From Sacculina carcini (Eukaryota; Arthropoda; Thecostraca; Sacculinidae): a DNA stretch of 64,000 nucleotides. Shown here in pieces: positions 33,643 to 53,825 of the stretch (the stretch's first letter is position 1; every line of letters begins with the position of its first letter). Position numbers and translations under genes: made by a program. The DNA lies in the NCBI GenBank assembly GCA_916048095.2, contig OU696576.1, forward strand, positions 7,435,988-7,499,987. The letters are read 5' to 3'. The notes beneath the pieces were generated by a model. It did no database searches. It was not told the DNA's origin and saw only the letters and a list, made by a program, of their open reading frames with translations.

Positions 33643-36600
33643 ATGGCGGACAGATCTGGCATGGCGACTCAACTCATATTCAGCATTGCTCTGCTAATAC
33701 ACGCGGTAAGTTGTTGTGATTGAGTGTGAAATCACCTGTATTGGCCATGGCTCACCTGGCCTCAGAAAACTGTTAGTGTATTAGCAGTAATTGACTTGAC
33801 TTGACATTGACTCACGAGAAATTAAAAAATACTCAACATAATTTACAATCACTTAAAAATTTATTTAAAAAATGCTGTTTAGTTTTATGAAATTTTTTAA
33901 GATGTGAATAAATTCAGAAAAAGCACCGGTCGGTTTTTGTTCATCACAGGTGTTTATATTCCTATTTTGATTCAATGTTTCAAAAACTGCATTGGCTGCA
34001 ACTGTGTTTCATAAATATTTTTTCGGATGGATAATTTCATAATCTATCTAAAAAAATACTAAATCTCGAATCAATATCCTATTTCGCAATATTTCCTATT
34101 TTAATAGTGGAAAATTTTACTAGGGCCGCACGACAGACTTGGTGCTGGGCTCCTCATGATTTTGACACGGCGCTCCTGGCTAAATTGACCATGCTGTCTG
34201 TGTAGAGCAATGGTGCGCAGCCTGTGGAGAATTATCCCCTGATGAAGAATGGAGAGGCTCCTAAGTGGTTAAAAGGTTAAAAGGTTAAATGCCTAAGTGA
34301 TAGCTGCTACACGGGAAGAAGCCGAAGCTTATGAACACACAGGCGTGCCTCGTGCAGCTCGCTGCCACCGCAGAACCGACCATATCCACGCTATGGCACC
34401 ACAAGGACGTAAGACGTATTAGAGAGGGCCACCTCCCCAGAATGCATGGCACAACTCATGACTGATATCTGGTACCATTTACTGCTGGGTTGACAAGGGC
34501 TGTGGGATTGTAGAATTCGCCCAATGAAATTCTGCTCCGACTGGTTTCGAACCACGGACCTCCCGCTTGTGAGGCGGGTGTGCTAACAACTGCACCACGG
34601 AGTCCGACAAAAAAGTAGTTGGTTAAAGGCTTAAAGTTAAAGTCCCCAAGTGACAGTTTCTACACGGGAAGAAACCGAAGCTTACCGCACCGAACCTCTC
34701 CACGCTATGACGCCACAAGGAAGTAAGACGTATTAGAGAGGACCACCTCCTCAAAATCCATTGCACAACACATGACTAATATATGGTACCCATCCACTGC
34801 TGGATGGACAGGGGCTATTGGATTATAGGATTATATGATATATAGACTTCGCCCAAAGAAATTCTCCTCCACGGGGTTTTGAACCACGAATCTCTCGCTT
34901 GTGAGGCGGGTGTGTTACCCCGGATTAATTTAAGGGGAATTAATGGTCGGACAGAAGGACAAATGTGTGTTTTCATTAAACCGAATTCGTATATTTTCGT
35001 TTTTAGTGACTTGCTGGCGTTTAATTTCGTGGAAAAATCAAATGCATGAATTTATCACCGCTCTTGTGGAAAATGAAGAATTGGCTCATTAACAAGTTGG
35101 GGAATCAGAGAAAAGAGGTTACGGACCGCTCGTAGAGGGTTCACTAGGCTGTCTTCGCATCCCGGATCAAATCGCCGTGCCGGAAAGTTTGCCGAGAAAG
35201 TGTTGGGACAGACATACACACAAACAAACACAAACACATTGCATATACGGCAGACGACAAGCCTGAAATGCACGCGTGGCCAGCAAACAGACATGTTTGA
35301 GCAATATCAGATAGTCGAGACACTGGGATTAACCCATATTTTCCGGTTATTATGTCCACCATCATCGGATAAGAAAGCACTGAAACGTATGCTGCATGCA
35401 GACAATGTATATGTGTGTGTGTGTGTGTGTTTGTGTGTGTGTGTATGTTTGAGTATGTGCGGAAGTCGCAGAAACTAGAAAGCACACGAACAAGGATAGT
35501 CCGTTATGTGGGCGGCACTGTGGTATTTCAGCTTGGGCGGAATTGACAGTGGCTATAGCAAATATATTTTCGACCATAGAAAACGGGACTTTTTGAGTTG
35601 GTTACTGCCATGGAATTGTTCTTGTGGCAATATGTTGTACAAAATGTCATCTGGAAATAATTTGAGGACAAGTCACTCATTTAAGAAATGAAGCACTTAA
35701 TAAATTTGGTATCCTTTCACATGCATGAATCTCTTTGCTTTGAAAATGTAAATTACGGGGTTTAGTATGCATCAACCAATATATTTCGCAAAACAATGAA
35801 ATTTTAAAATTTTACCGCCAATTTTTGCATTGTCAGGTGCCGCACGCTCTGTGTTTCGATTGCAAGGCAATTGTGCTGAGACAAATGATTGACGGAGACG
35901 TTGTGTCGTTCACGTCACCCGGCTATCCGACAAATTACCCGCCGCTGCATCAGTGCTTCACCAAGTTCTCGCCGTCGTCCAGCGATCTCACCGTGCGACT
36001 CATCTGCAACGACGTCAACCTGTACCAAAGCTCCGGCTGGCTCGCGTGGCTCACCGACCTGGTTCTGGGCCGCGACTGGGTACTGCTGGCCACCGGCGCA
36101 ATCCTACAGTCGTTCCCGTCCGGCTACGCCGCCGTACCGCTCTCCTACAGCGCAACCGGAGGCAAGAGTATCACGTTTGCCTTCAGCACGAACGTGTTCA
36201 ACACTGCTCGAGGCTTCTCCTGCACCGCTATAGCGTCTTCCGGCACGTCCGCCTCGCGAACCTGCGGCAAGAAAGGTACCGGCCGGTCGTTGAGAAATGC
36301 ACTTGTGGCGCGAAGACTAGGACATCGTCTGATGAGTCTTCTGGATCGTGCGAACGGATCGCGGCAGTTGTTTCCCGATGACAACAAAATCTTTGGCGGC
36401 TCAGCCGCTGCTACCAACGAATGGCCATGGATGGTGTTTCTGGTGATTCAAACTTCTACCGGCGACTCATACTGCGGCGGCACCATCATCAGTCCCACTT
36501 GTATCCTGACTGCGGCGCATTGTTTCGACGGAAGGGTGAATGAGCAAAAGCTTGCACTTAATACGAGTAGCTTGCACTTAATATAGCTCGTACATCACTT

Positions 36601-38737
36601 TCAGCATAAAAGCACTCCCAAACGCAAAGTGATTTGGATTTTGGTTGAATATCAATACAGTAATACAGGTACAGTAATATAGGATTTAGGTCTTAAACCA
36701 ATAGCTGGTCGACATAAACTTAACATTCCAGGAAATGTAGTTGTAATATGCACTAGTGATCATCTTTTTTGTGTGTTCAATGCTTTCAATCATGCAGAAA
36801 CACTATATTTGAACATTTCAAACACACAAGCTGTATAATGTTCTAGACATTGTCCCCAGACCGGATAGACTTATATCTGGTGGATTTGATCATGTTAGAC
36901 GGCAGGATCGCCGATTACGCTCCGCTACGGCACGTCGGATCTGGCCGGCAGCAACGTCGAGTTGATGACAACCACTGACGTCACCATTCATCCACAATAC
37001 AGCACAGGCAGCAGGGGAGAGCTGCTCTACGACATCGCCATCCTCAAGCTGAACACTCCGCTTCAGTTCTCCGCCAACGTGCAGCCTATCTGCCTGCCAT
37101 CGTTCACGCACAGAGAGCGTGCCTATCAGGGTTCGGCTGAGATCACAGGTGAGTAGTGGTTTTCGTGGTGATCAGGAAAATTTAACTGCAGTGAAGTGGA
37201 AGACTCTTATTAAATGTGGAAAATGCAGAGATGCCAGTTTCAATAAGCGTGTAGACCAATTTGACCATATTACTCATTTTCAAATCAGTCTTTGTTATTT
37301 TGAACGGCTTCAAAGCACAATATCCCCATTATGGTTTCATTATTAATTCACATCAAATATCAAATGTGGTAAGTGAACATTGTTGTGTTGCTTCATCTCA
37401 ATCAAACTTCATTGAACTCCTCCACATTTAGCCCAGCCTTCGTTCAGCTCTTTCAACACAAATTCCTTGTACGAGCATCGATATTTATGGGCCATTACGA
37501 CGACTAGCGATCAATTATTTATTTCTCCTCTCCCGACACACACACAACCAGAGTGCAGAGCCGTAGTAGCCACGCTCTCCGCCTCGCCCTCAACTATTGT
37601 CTTCGGGAGCCCCATAAGACCCTGCAACGGTCCTGCCAGTGTTCTGCACTGACCTGAATTGGCTGGCTGGCCGTTGAGCAGGCTGGGGCAAGCTGGGCAA
37701 CACCGCACCAATCACGTCCAGCCTGCAGGAGGCCAAAGCGCAGATGATCGACATGGTCGAGTGCCGCCGGCGGACCAACAACGCAGTCAACCACCTGCAC
37801 GTCTGTTCTGACCCAGTGACCGGCATGAGTGTGTGTCCGGTGAGCTAATGATGAAATCTTCGCATTCAATTGCATGAGGTTATCTCGCTTGACTTCGTAT
37901 ATTTTTCAAATTTCAATTCTGTCATATCTGATCGAATTGTTTGCCCATTTGATTCTTGATATTGTGTTGTTTGTGCTTAGTGCTTTGTATTTTTGTTTTA
38001 GGCACATTATGGCTGTCAATTTTCTCTTTTTATACTTTATCTACTAAATAAATGCGTTGTACCATTTGCGTTGTTCTACGCTGGAAAAGATTTTTGCTCT
38101 GTTTTGTTCTGCTATTCATTTTTTTTGTAATTTCACGCTTTCTTACCTACTGATTCCTCCTTTATTACTTCAGCTTTTTGCCTATAACTTTGCTGTCTTT
38201 CGTTTTTCGCGCTTGTGTTTTACGGGCGCTGTAACAAACACATGTTTATGTTGTTTTACAGGGTGATTCGGGTAGTCCACTGCAGATATCCGATTACGAT
38301 GGTCGATACACTCAGGTAAATCCAATTGGAGCACCCACAACTAGAATATCATATATTCTTCTACCTGGTTCACTACTGACTATTTTTTGTATTAATTTTT
38401 TCTCATTGACGGCTGGATGGAAATTATTATCAAGTTAAACGTAATAAGCCAAAAAAAAAAAATTTTATACCAAATAACACCAGAATTCCAATCACACATT
38501 TTCACTGAAATTTGTACGATAATTTCTAGGAAAATAGAAATTATTTGAGCTAAAAAAATGATATTTGACATAGAAAAAAGCTATGAGAGTCATTAGGTAA
38601 GTTTATATAATATACTACTTAATGTTGTGAAAATGTCACTACCAGATTTTATGGGACACAGTTTTCACCAGCTTTGATACTCATTTGTGTATGAATGAAT
38701 ACATCGCTTGTTCTTCAATGTCTGCACGTTCATGTAC

Positions 38738-38798
<61 letters not shown>

Positions 38799-38931
38799 CA
38801 TACAGATAGGTATAGTGAGCTACGGGTCGAGCTCGTGTGAAAGTGACGGGCTGTATGCCGTTTACACCAGAGTTGACCAGTACTTGGAGTGGATTCGAGA
38901 TACGTGTAGTACAGTTACAGTCTTGCCATAG
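33643..38931 (+). CDS. Secreted CUB-domain chymotrypsin-like serine protease
   Basis: Six exons join in phase to a 449-residue preproenzyme: 33643-33705 (signal peptide ATQLIFSIALLIHA), 35837-36535, 36899-37148, 37682-37839, 38262-38315 and 38806-38931. A CUB domain (about residues 25-135, with SPGYPTNYPP) precedes a linker and the activation site NDNK|IFGG (Lys205-Ile206). The catalytic triad is complete: His249 in TAAHC, Asp299 in DIAILKL and Ser393 in GDSGSPL. The residue at chymotrypsin position 189 is Ser (GMSVCPGDSG), predicting cleavage after large hydrophobic rather than basic residues. The loop GDSGSP replaces the usual GDSGGP. ITGWGK and CxxxxxxNAVNHLHVC provide the expected disulfide frame. 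Such enzymes are digestive or extracellular in invertebrates; which applies here is unknown. The last acceptor is built on a long TG repeat. Intron 1 hosts two SINEs. Confidence 0.92.
34266..34608 (-). mobile_element. tRNA-Val-derived SINE, full-length head
   Basis: Read on the minus strand it starts gtcggactccgtggtgcagt. It has an A box tggtgcagttg, an anticodon arm with CAC (cgcctcacaagcg) and a B box gttcgaaac, all as in tRNA-Val(CAC). A unique body of about 250 bases follows and ends in repeated ggttaaaa. Relatives lie at 20482, 34620 and 47168. It is inside intron 1 of the protease. Confidence 0.85.
34620..34921 (-). mobile_element. tRNA-Val-derived SINE, tandem second copy
   Basis: A more diverged copy in the same orientation, separated from the preceding one by about 11 bases. 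It lacks a block of about 35 bases present in its neighbour and has gttttgaac in place of the intact B box. It is in intron 1 of the protease. Confidence 0.8.
38741..38795. repeat. (GT)n microsatellite forming the last protease acceptor
   Basis: A GT run of about 55 bases is followed only by atgcatacag before the last exon at 38806. It occupies the place of the polypyrimidine tract. Confidence 0.9.
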
Positions 38932-39299
38932 CTGCAATGCGCAAGTGACGGCCAAAACAGATGCCAAAAATGAAGAGAGGATAAGAAGCGAGTGAGAAGA
39001 AAAAGAAGATGTAAAACCAGCCTAAAAATGGACTCAATTATTTGGCAGGAGTTGAAATTGAAACCTACCATGTTCGTGTTCCATGTTTCGAGCCAGCTTC
39101 CGCTTATGCCCCCAAATAACAACTCTTGGGGCCGCTTCTGTGCACCTATGTCAGCCACTCCGCTGAATTGTCACGTTTGCCTTGGCATTTGACAGTGATT
39201 TATCATGTTCAAGACACATATAGTTTTGAGGACGCGCAGTGTCTGAACTATGGTTTTAACAGAACTGAGCGAATGCATAGTGTGTGCGTAAGAAGTATG

Positions 39300-39305
39300 A
39301 ATAAA
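39300..39305 (+). terminator. Polyadenylation signal of the protease gene
   Basis: AATAAA lies 369 bases after the stop codon, the first such hexamer seen downstream on the plus strand. Confidence 0.45.
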
Positions 39306-39659
39306 AACACTCAAACAATTAAATAATTACAATATATGTATGTATATATAATTTATGCATACCTTATCAAAAATGTATGTTTAACCAGTCATTGTATTGA
39401 CTATCATGTAACAGGCACTGCATTTCCATAAGAATAATTACCAATAGAAAATATATAATTTCTTCATGGGAGTGATATATTATTTAAATTCCATGCTTTA
39501 TATGACACATTTGTTGTATATCCTCCATCATATGCATCGCGTACATCATATATTGTTTTATCATATTATGTTTTTGCTGGTATCGCCAGCGATGGCATTG
39601 ACTAACTAAAATATTTATAGCTTATGTCTGTGTGTGTGTGTGTGTGGTGTGTGTGTGTT

Positions 39660-39728
<69 letters not shown>

Positions 39729-40475
39729 TGTTTGTGAATAGCCTAAAAATGTGCCATCCTTCCAGATTGCGTGGATAATACTCGCGTGCAATATTCAGTT
39801 TGTTGTTTCAATACATCACATCTACTGAATTTCCTCTTTCTGAATTTCCACTGAATTTACACTGAATTCAAATGAATTCAATTGAGTGGTGTACAAAGAT
39901 CGATTTTTTTAAATAATATTCAGATGCTAATCAGCATCGTAAAAACGCCGGCCGGCACAAAAATATTTTCTTTATCATATTTCGACAAAAACTATTATAT
40001 TTACCACAACTACAACTATTACCATTTACAACTATTTTGATTACACCAAAAAAGTAACCATCTCATATATTTATAACCCACTTTTAAATTATATTCATGA
40101 CATCACTCATGATTCTTAATTAATATTATGATTATTGCTGTCGTTGATTTCCTAGTAATTTAGAGAGAATCAACATTTGGCAGCCCACTTACTTGGCAGC
40201 CCACATACTTGGCAGCCCGCCCTCATAACTGCCAAGCTAGTGTTTGTTGTTGTTTAGCTGTTTTCTGCCTGGTGTTTATTTTCGCGTGTATATTCCATAT
40301 TTTATTGTTTTATGTATCTTCTATATGTTTTCTTGTTTATTCTATGATATTTTATACCAATTATGTGCATGTACTTGATATGTGCATTTGGGAAGCGGCT
40401 GTATGGAAGGGTTGTTTTGAGCAGGAATTTTTTAGATCTAACTCGTTCGTCTTGGTTGATTGAAAGCATAGCTTA
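39306..40475. other. Intergenic DNA between the protease and NT5DC1
   Basis: AT-rich, with a GT microsatellite at 39631-39727 and short tgaattcaaatgaattcaa-type repeats near 39860. The frame at 40209-40463 shows no family resemblance. Confidence 0.45.
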
Positions 40476-41161
40476 AGCCGTGGTCACACGACGCCAATTG
40501 TTGGCCAAGCCAACGATTGGCCCAGCCAACTGTTGGCTTGCAGCGGACAATTGTTGGCTAGACCAACAATTGGCTTGCGAGTGGTCACAGGAGACCAGTA
40601 ATTGTCCAAGCGAATAGATGTGGTGCAGAATACGTCGGTGTAGTTTATTTCGCTCTCCTGACTATACGATCTGAATTTTGATTTAATCCAGGTGTATTCT
40701 TGGATGTACAGATCATAATATATTCTGATCGTGTCATATACATATGCTAAACATATTCTACAGCTTTTATATATTTTGACCCATATATCTATTTATCAAA
40801 TTCAAATCTAGTAATGTATCAAAGATTAACATACATTACACAAATATTATATTACAGGTTCCACCTTATCATGATATAGTTGTCAGAATATAACGAACAC
40901 AAAAACTACAACACATCACAGGCTCTCAAACGGAGTTAAATTCGCTTCACACGCTGCTTCAACGCCATGTGGTGAAAAAACGGAGGATCTAATATTTGCC
41001 TTGCACGATAATTCTATCATTGTCAGCGTGACAGTGCACGTTCATTGCAAGGTAGCGCCCTCTGGAGGCAAGCGGCTGAAATGCAGGCCAATTGGCTTGA
41101 AAAGTTCAACATGTTCAACGATTGGTTTGGCCAACAACTGGCCACTCGTTTGACCACGACT
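40476..41161. mobile_element. Non-autonomous TIR transposon rich in ttggccaa words
   Basis: The left end agccgtggtcacacgacgcc and the complement of the right end (agtcgtggtcaaacgagtgg) are inverted copies. Each continues into repeated gttggc/gccaac palindromes. There is no open frame. The superfamily cannot be named because the target duplication is unclear (tta on the left, ata on the right). It ends 640 bases upstream of the NT5DC1 start. Confidence 0.7.
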
Positions 41162-41800
41162 ATATATCAAGCTGCATGCTAGTCACAATTCAGTGTTGGC
41201 TGGTCGTAGGTGTGTATTTGTGGAATGTTTTATTATGCCAGTTTAGTTTTTATTTTATCGTCCTCAATTTTGTTACTTTTACTTTCACGAAATCTTGTAA
41301 GTTTTCTCTGACGTTGGCAAAACTTAACGACCGTAATGAGTGATGCTTACTGTTGGCTGTAATCTCTCCAGTGCGGCAATATTATGCTACATTATATTTG
41401 CTCATAACTTTGTCAACCATGCTCTTTTTATTTGATTGTGTCGTATCGCAATGCACGCGAATGCTTGCGTCAGAATTGTCCAGTGGTGGGTGTGCAGTTA
41501 ATGACTGGCGGAGGGAATCGCTACTTGTTTCGCCTGATTGTCTGTGACCAACTTGCAGCTGTGCAAATTTGAACAGTGGCATATAGCTGTTTACTGTACT
41601 ATCTATCTATGAAAATACCGTCTGTCTAATATTTGTCTCTACTGTCCATTTATGAAAATTTTCTGCTGGACTACTTGCAGTGTATGTGTGTGTGGGGGGG
41701 GCGAATGCTTTATTGTGACGTGTGTGCGGTGTGCTTTGACTAAGCAGCTGTTAGTGCGCGCATTTTTGCGTGTGTGTGTGTGTGTGTGTGCCTGTGTGCG

Positions 41801-43249
41801 ATGAGTGCGCCGCGTGCCGCGTTGGTCGGTCATGCATGCCGTCGCCTACTGCCGGACGGTGTGTGTAGCACGCGCCGTGTGCAGCACAGCACCGCCCCGG
41901 CCTCCACAACACTTGCCACCGCCACTGCCGCCGCCACCGCTCCGTACAAATCCCTGATGCCGTTGGTATCCGAGCGGCCGTTCGATTTTTCGCCGTACGA
42001 CTGCGTCGGCTTCGACCTGGATCACACGCTGTGTCGCTATCGGCTGCCGACGCTGCTGCCGATGATCTACGACGAGTGTCTGGCGCCGTTTTTGTCTTCG
42101 ACGTCTCCGTCGCTGGCCGCATCTGCGTCGTCTCGTTCTGCCGCAGCGGCCGTGCGGGTGTCGCAGCTGGCCGCCGCCTGTCTCGGTCAATGGCCGGACG
42201 GTGAAGCCGGCGACACCGCCGCCGCCGGTCGTGGACTGGTGTTTGACGCGATGCACGGCAATCTGGTGCGGCTGGCGGCCGACGGACGAGTGCTGGCCGC
42301 GCGTCACGGCTCGCTGCCGCTGTCGTCCGGCCAGGTGGCGCGGCAATACGCTGGCGATTCGGCAATGGCCGATTTGTCGCGCACGTTGGTCGACCCGCCC
42401 GGCGGCCGCCTGCGTGTGCTGCGCGACTTTTTCGACGCGCCCGTCGCGACGGCCGTCACGCGGCTGGTCGATGCGATTGACAGCGACGGCGGCGACGACG
42501 CGCGCGCCCTCTATGCGGCCGTGGGTGAGCGCATGCGTGCCGCCCTCGTGCACATGTACAATCGCAGCAACTTCACGGCCGATGATGGCGGTTTCTTTAA
42601 GCGACTGCGCGCCGATACGCAGCGCTACGCGGCCGCGTGTCGACCGGCCGTTCTCGACGGACTGCGGCAGCTGCGCGCCGACGGCCGGCTGGTGTTTTTG
42701 TTGACGTCGTCGAACGTCGACTACGCCGGTCATATGGCGCGGCTGGCGTTGGGCGAGCGGTGGCGCGACTATTTCGATCTGGTGCTGACGTACGCGTGCA
42801 AGCCGCACTTTTTCAGCGGACGCCGGCCGTTTCTGCTGGTCGACGCCGACGGAGGCGAGGGCGCGGCCATAGCGGCCAGCCAGCTGCGCTGCGGCCGCGT
42901 CTACTCGCAGGGCAACTGGCTGGATCTGTACGACGCGCTGCGACGCCTCAGTCAGCGGCCGGCGGGCGGCGGCGGCGGTGGCGGCGAGGATAGTGCACCT
43001 CGCTGTCTCTATGTCGGCGATAATTTGGCGTTCGACGTGCTGCCGGTGGTGAGCTACACGCGGGCGCACGCGGTGGCCGTGTGTGAAGAGCTGGAAGACA
43101 CGCGGTGCAATGTCGAGCCGCGCCAGTCGGCAGGCACTGTATTTGCATGTGACGGACACCTAACTGTATGGGGCTCGCTGGCCAGCAAGGCACACGCGTG
43201 TGTTCCCAGTGTTGAACACTTGTTTGGCGGTGATACAGTGATATTGTGA
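41801..43249 (+). CDS. NT5DC1: NT5DC1-like HAD-family nucleotidase
   Basis: An intronless 482-residue frame starts at ATG 41801, just after a GT repeat in the leader. It belongs to the HAD-superfamily 5'-nucleotidase domain group. Motif I is VGFDLDHTLCRYRLP (nucleophile Asp72, acid/base Asp74), motif II LLTSSNVDY, motif III Lys within ACKPHFF, and motif IV VGDNLAFDVLP. The blocks DAMHGNLVRLAADG and YSQGNWLDLY point to NT5DC1 rather than the purine-type cN-II or NT5DC2/3. The first 40 residues are Arg/Ala/Ser/Thr-rich with one acidic residue (Asp19) and could be a mitochondrial leader, though NT5DC1 is usually described as cytosolic. The substrate of this subgroup is not established. Codon use is strongly GC-rich. 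NT5DC1 genes elsewhere have many introns, so the single exon is notable. SUCLG2 ends convergently 812 bases downstream. Confidence 0.88.
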   Translation: MSAPRAALVGHACRRLLPDGVCSTRRVQHSTAPASTTLATATAAATAPYKSLMPLVSERPFDFSPYDCVGFDLDHTLCRYRLPTLLPMIYDECLAPFLSSTSPSLAASASSRSAAAAVRVSQLAAACLGQWPDGEAGDTAAAGRGLVFDAMHGNLVRLAADGRVLAARHGSLPLSSGQVARQYAGDSAMADLSRTLVDPPGGRLRVLRDFFDAPVATAVTRLVDAIDSDGGDDARALYAAVGERMRAALVHMYNRSNFTADDGGFFKRLRADTQRYAAACRPAVLDGLRQLRADGRLVFLLTSSNVDYAGHMARLALGERWRDYFDLVLTYACKPHFFSGRRPFLLVDADGGEGAAIAASQLRCGRVYSQGNWLDLYDALRRLSQRPAGGGGGGGEDSAPRCLYVGDNLAFDVLPVVSYTRAHAVAVCEELEDTRCNVEPRQSAGTVFACDGHLTVWGSLASKAHACVPSVEHLFGGDTVIL

Positions 43250-43812
43250 GGCTGAGCGGTGAAAGCAGGCCTCACTCGAGGGGCGGTTCGATTCTAGTAC
43301 GAATAGATAACGTGATGGTAGAATTGTTAACCCGCCACTAGCCAATGGCTGGCAAGCTACCGTGATTCGGTTAGTTAGTCTTCTGATAAGTACTGCATGT
43401 TGTGACTATTGCGGTCAGTCGCATAGTTAGCTGCATGTGTGATTAGCCTGTTAAATTTTTTATTTCTGTTTGTTTTTTGGTCGCAATTTTACGTGACAAA
43501 TCGTGTAGGAAGCACAGGAGCTCAATTGACAAGGCTAGCTTATAATTTTGTTCGTTGTCTTTCATTTGTTGTGTGTGTGCACGTGTGTGTATCTCGCTTG
43601 ACTACCTCGTTTTTATCGCTCGATTTTGAGCGGTGTTTCGTGCGTGTGCGCAATTCTCTGAGCTTTAACACTGCCTCTTGTGCAGTTACAAAGTCACACA
43701 AATGTAGCTACCGATGAAATCGCTTGTTAAACCATTGTTTTAGTCCATTGTGTTATATGAACAACCCTTGAACGTACTTGAATCACCCTCGAAATCAATT
43801 TATCTCGTGCTC

Positions 43813-43818
43813 AATAAA
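43813..43818 (+). terminator. Polyadenylation signal of NT5DC1
   Basis: AATAAA within tcaataaatt, 564 bases beyond the stop codon and before the convergent end of SUCLG2. Confidence 0.45.
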
Positions 43819-44060
43819 TTCGAGATATTGTCCAGTTTTCTCACTTTCTCTGTTCAATACACACACGCATACAAACACACGTACATATATTGTCCCCACC
43901 GATACCGATAAAACATCTTGTAGATGCGCACTATGTCAAACACACCAAACACCGCACCCGAAAACGCGTAGCTGAACGCACATAACCACACACAAGCACA
44001 CACACACACACACGTGCATATATAACCGTGTACACAGTCATAACAAAAGATACGGTGTAT

Positions 44061-52167
<8,107 letters not shown>

Positions 52168-52893
52168 CTGACAGCGACGCACACACAGACACACATGTAC
52201 ACACATGTCGCTACTTTATCACCAATAAGAGACCAGTCTCTGTTGTCATTCTTTAAATTATACCAACAAAAACGCACACAACATGCAAAAAATACCAATA
52301 GAAATGATTAAATGCAACACCATAACACACACATAGAAGTAAATATTTATTATACCCATGTACAATTAAATTTTAATGTTAAATTTTGAATATTCTACAG
52401 TCAATAAACCTTCATGCAAAGCAAACGGATCGAGAAAATATTAACGATGGAGTGCTCTAGCGATCGTCGCGTGGTCTATACTAACGTACCAGTTCAAAAT
52501 ATCAACTGGGCTCACCTTCCGTTCAAACAGAGAACGTGCACAAACACCACGAAAAAACGGAAAACCCCTGAAATGTATAAACAGAAATTATTATTACTAA
52601 ATTGGGTTGATAACTGAATGTCTTCTAATGTTATGCAATATGTAATAGTGCCTTGTAATAAATGCAATCAAAACAGAGCAACCTCATGATGTTTATAAGT
52701 GGCGCGGTGTCGCATGCCAACAGCTTTCACAACACATGATCCAAAAAAATAAACGAGTACTTGTATATAGTAAACAAGCGTTCCAATTGACTATATCAAG
52801 ACACATCATTAGAATGATATATTATTAACATTCCCGTAGTCTCTGCAATATTTTAGTGAATGTTCACCTATCGAAAGATCATGATTACTTACC

Positions 52894-53005
52894 AATACTT
52901 CTTGAAAAATCTGTGGCGATTGCAGCAGTGGCCGATACGTGGACTTCAGTCGTGGTCCATTGGGCGTTTTGTTTGGGTTTTGTTCTTTTGAGGTCGTGTT
53001 TCAAT
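52894..53005. promoter_or_regulatory. Probable shared promoter of SUCLG2 and IDH1
   Basis: The IDH1 start codon (53006, plus) and the candidate first SUCLG2 donor (52893/52892, minus) are about 110 bases apart and point away from each other. The DNA contains no TATA box. The inference of a bidirectional promoter rests on this spacing and on the absence of any other SUCLG2 first exon that I could see between 52210 and 52890. Confidence 0.4.
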
Positions 53006-53771
53006 ATGGGGAAAATTAAGTGTAAGTAATATTGTTCAATGATGCTCTCAGCCTTTTGTCCTATAATTCGAATGTGTGAGACTGTTATTCTGCCCTTGGT
53101 ACAGAAGAATAATTTGGTGAATACCTGGTATGTGATTTCGTGTGCCTACATTATCGTTGAGTTGCGATTTTTTTCATTTCAGGCGGTGATGTTGTGGAGA
53201 TGCAAGGCGATGAGATGACAAGGTCTGAAAATACATGTGTCACGTATATATATATGTGAAAAAAATAATGGAATATTATTTCGTGTGTGCGAATTTTCTG
53301 CCAAAAAGGCCAAATTTGGAATATATCTGTTTTTAAATATGTTCCAAATAGATAATTATGTTTGATACGCTTTTAGTACATATTCTAACTGAATCAAACT
53401 ACTCTTTCTAATCCGGTACCGCTCGGTAAATTTGCTTGGAATGTTGTCCTATTGTGAGAAGCTCTGATTGATTTCAATGTTTGTATTTCGATGTTTGTAT
53501 TTCAATGTTTTCTCTCATTCGAGATTGTGAGTTGACTGCACATTGACCTGCATTAGTGCATATTTTACATTTTCATCTACACATTTTACGTTTATACACT
53601 TATATTATTAATTGACATTAATGCGCAATTAGTTGATTGCTCATTATTGTAGTATCTTGACAGACAGTGGCTTGACTGTTCAAAGCTTTCTATTATCTCT
53701 ATCAATTTTCTATTTAATTATTTCTATTAATTAGTATTAATTTCTTATATATACAAGTGTGCATGCTTGTG

Positions 53772-53825
<54 letters not shown>

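Noticed and set aside
34550..34608. Functional tRNA-Val gene
   Set aside because: The head is part of a dispersed repeat with at least four copies sharing a long non-tRNA body.
41846..43159. 437-codon minus-strand frame opposite NT5DC1
   Set aside because: It is an antisense shadow produced by strong third-position GC bias. The plus frame carries all HAD motifs.
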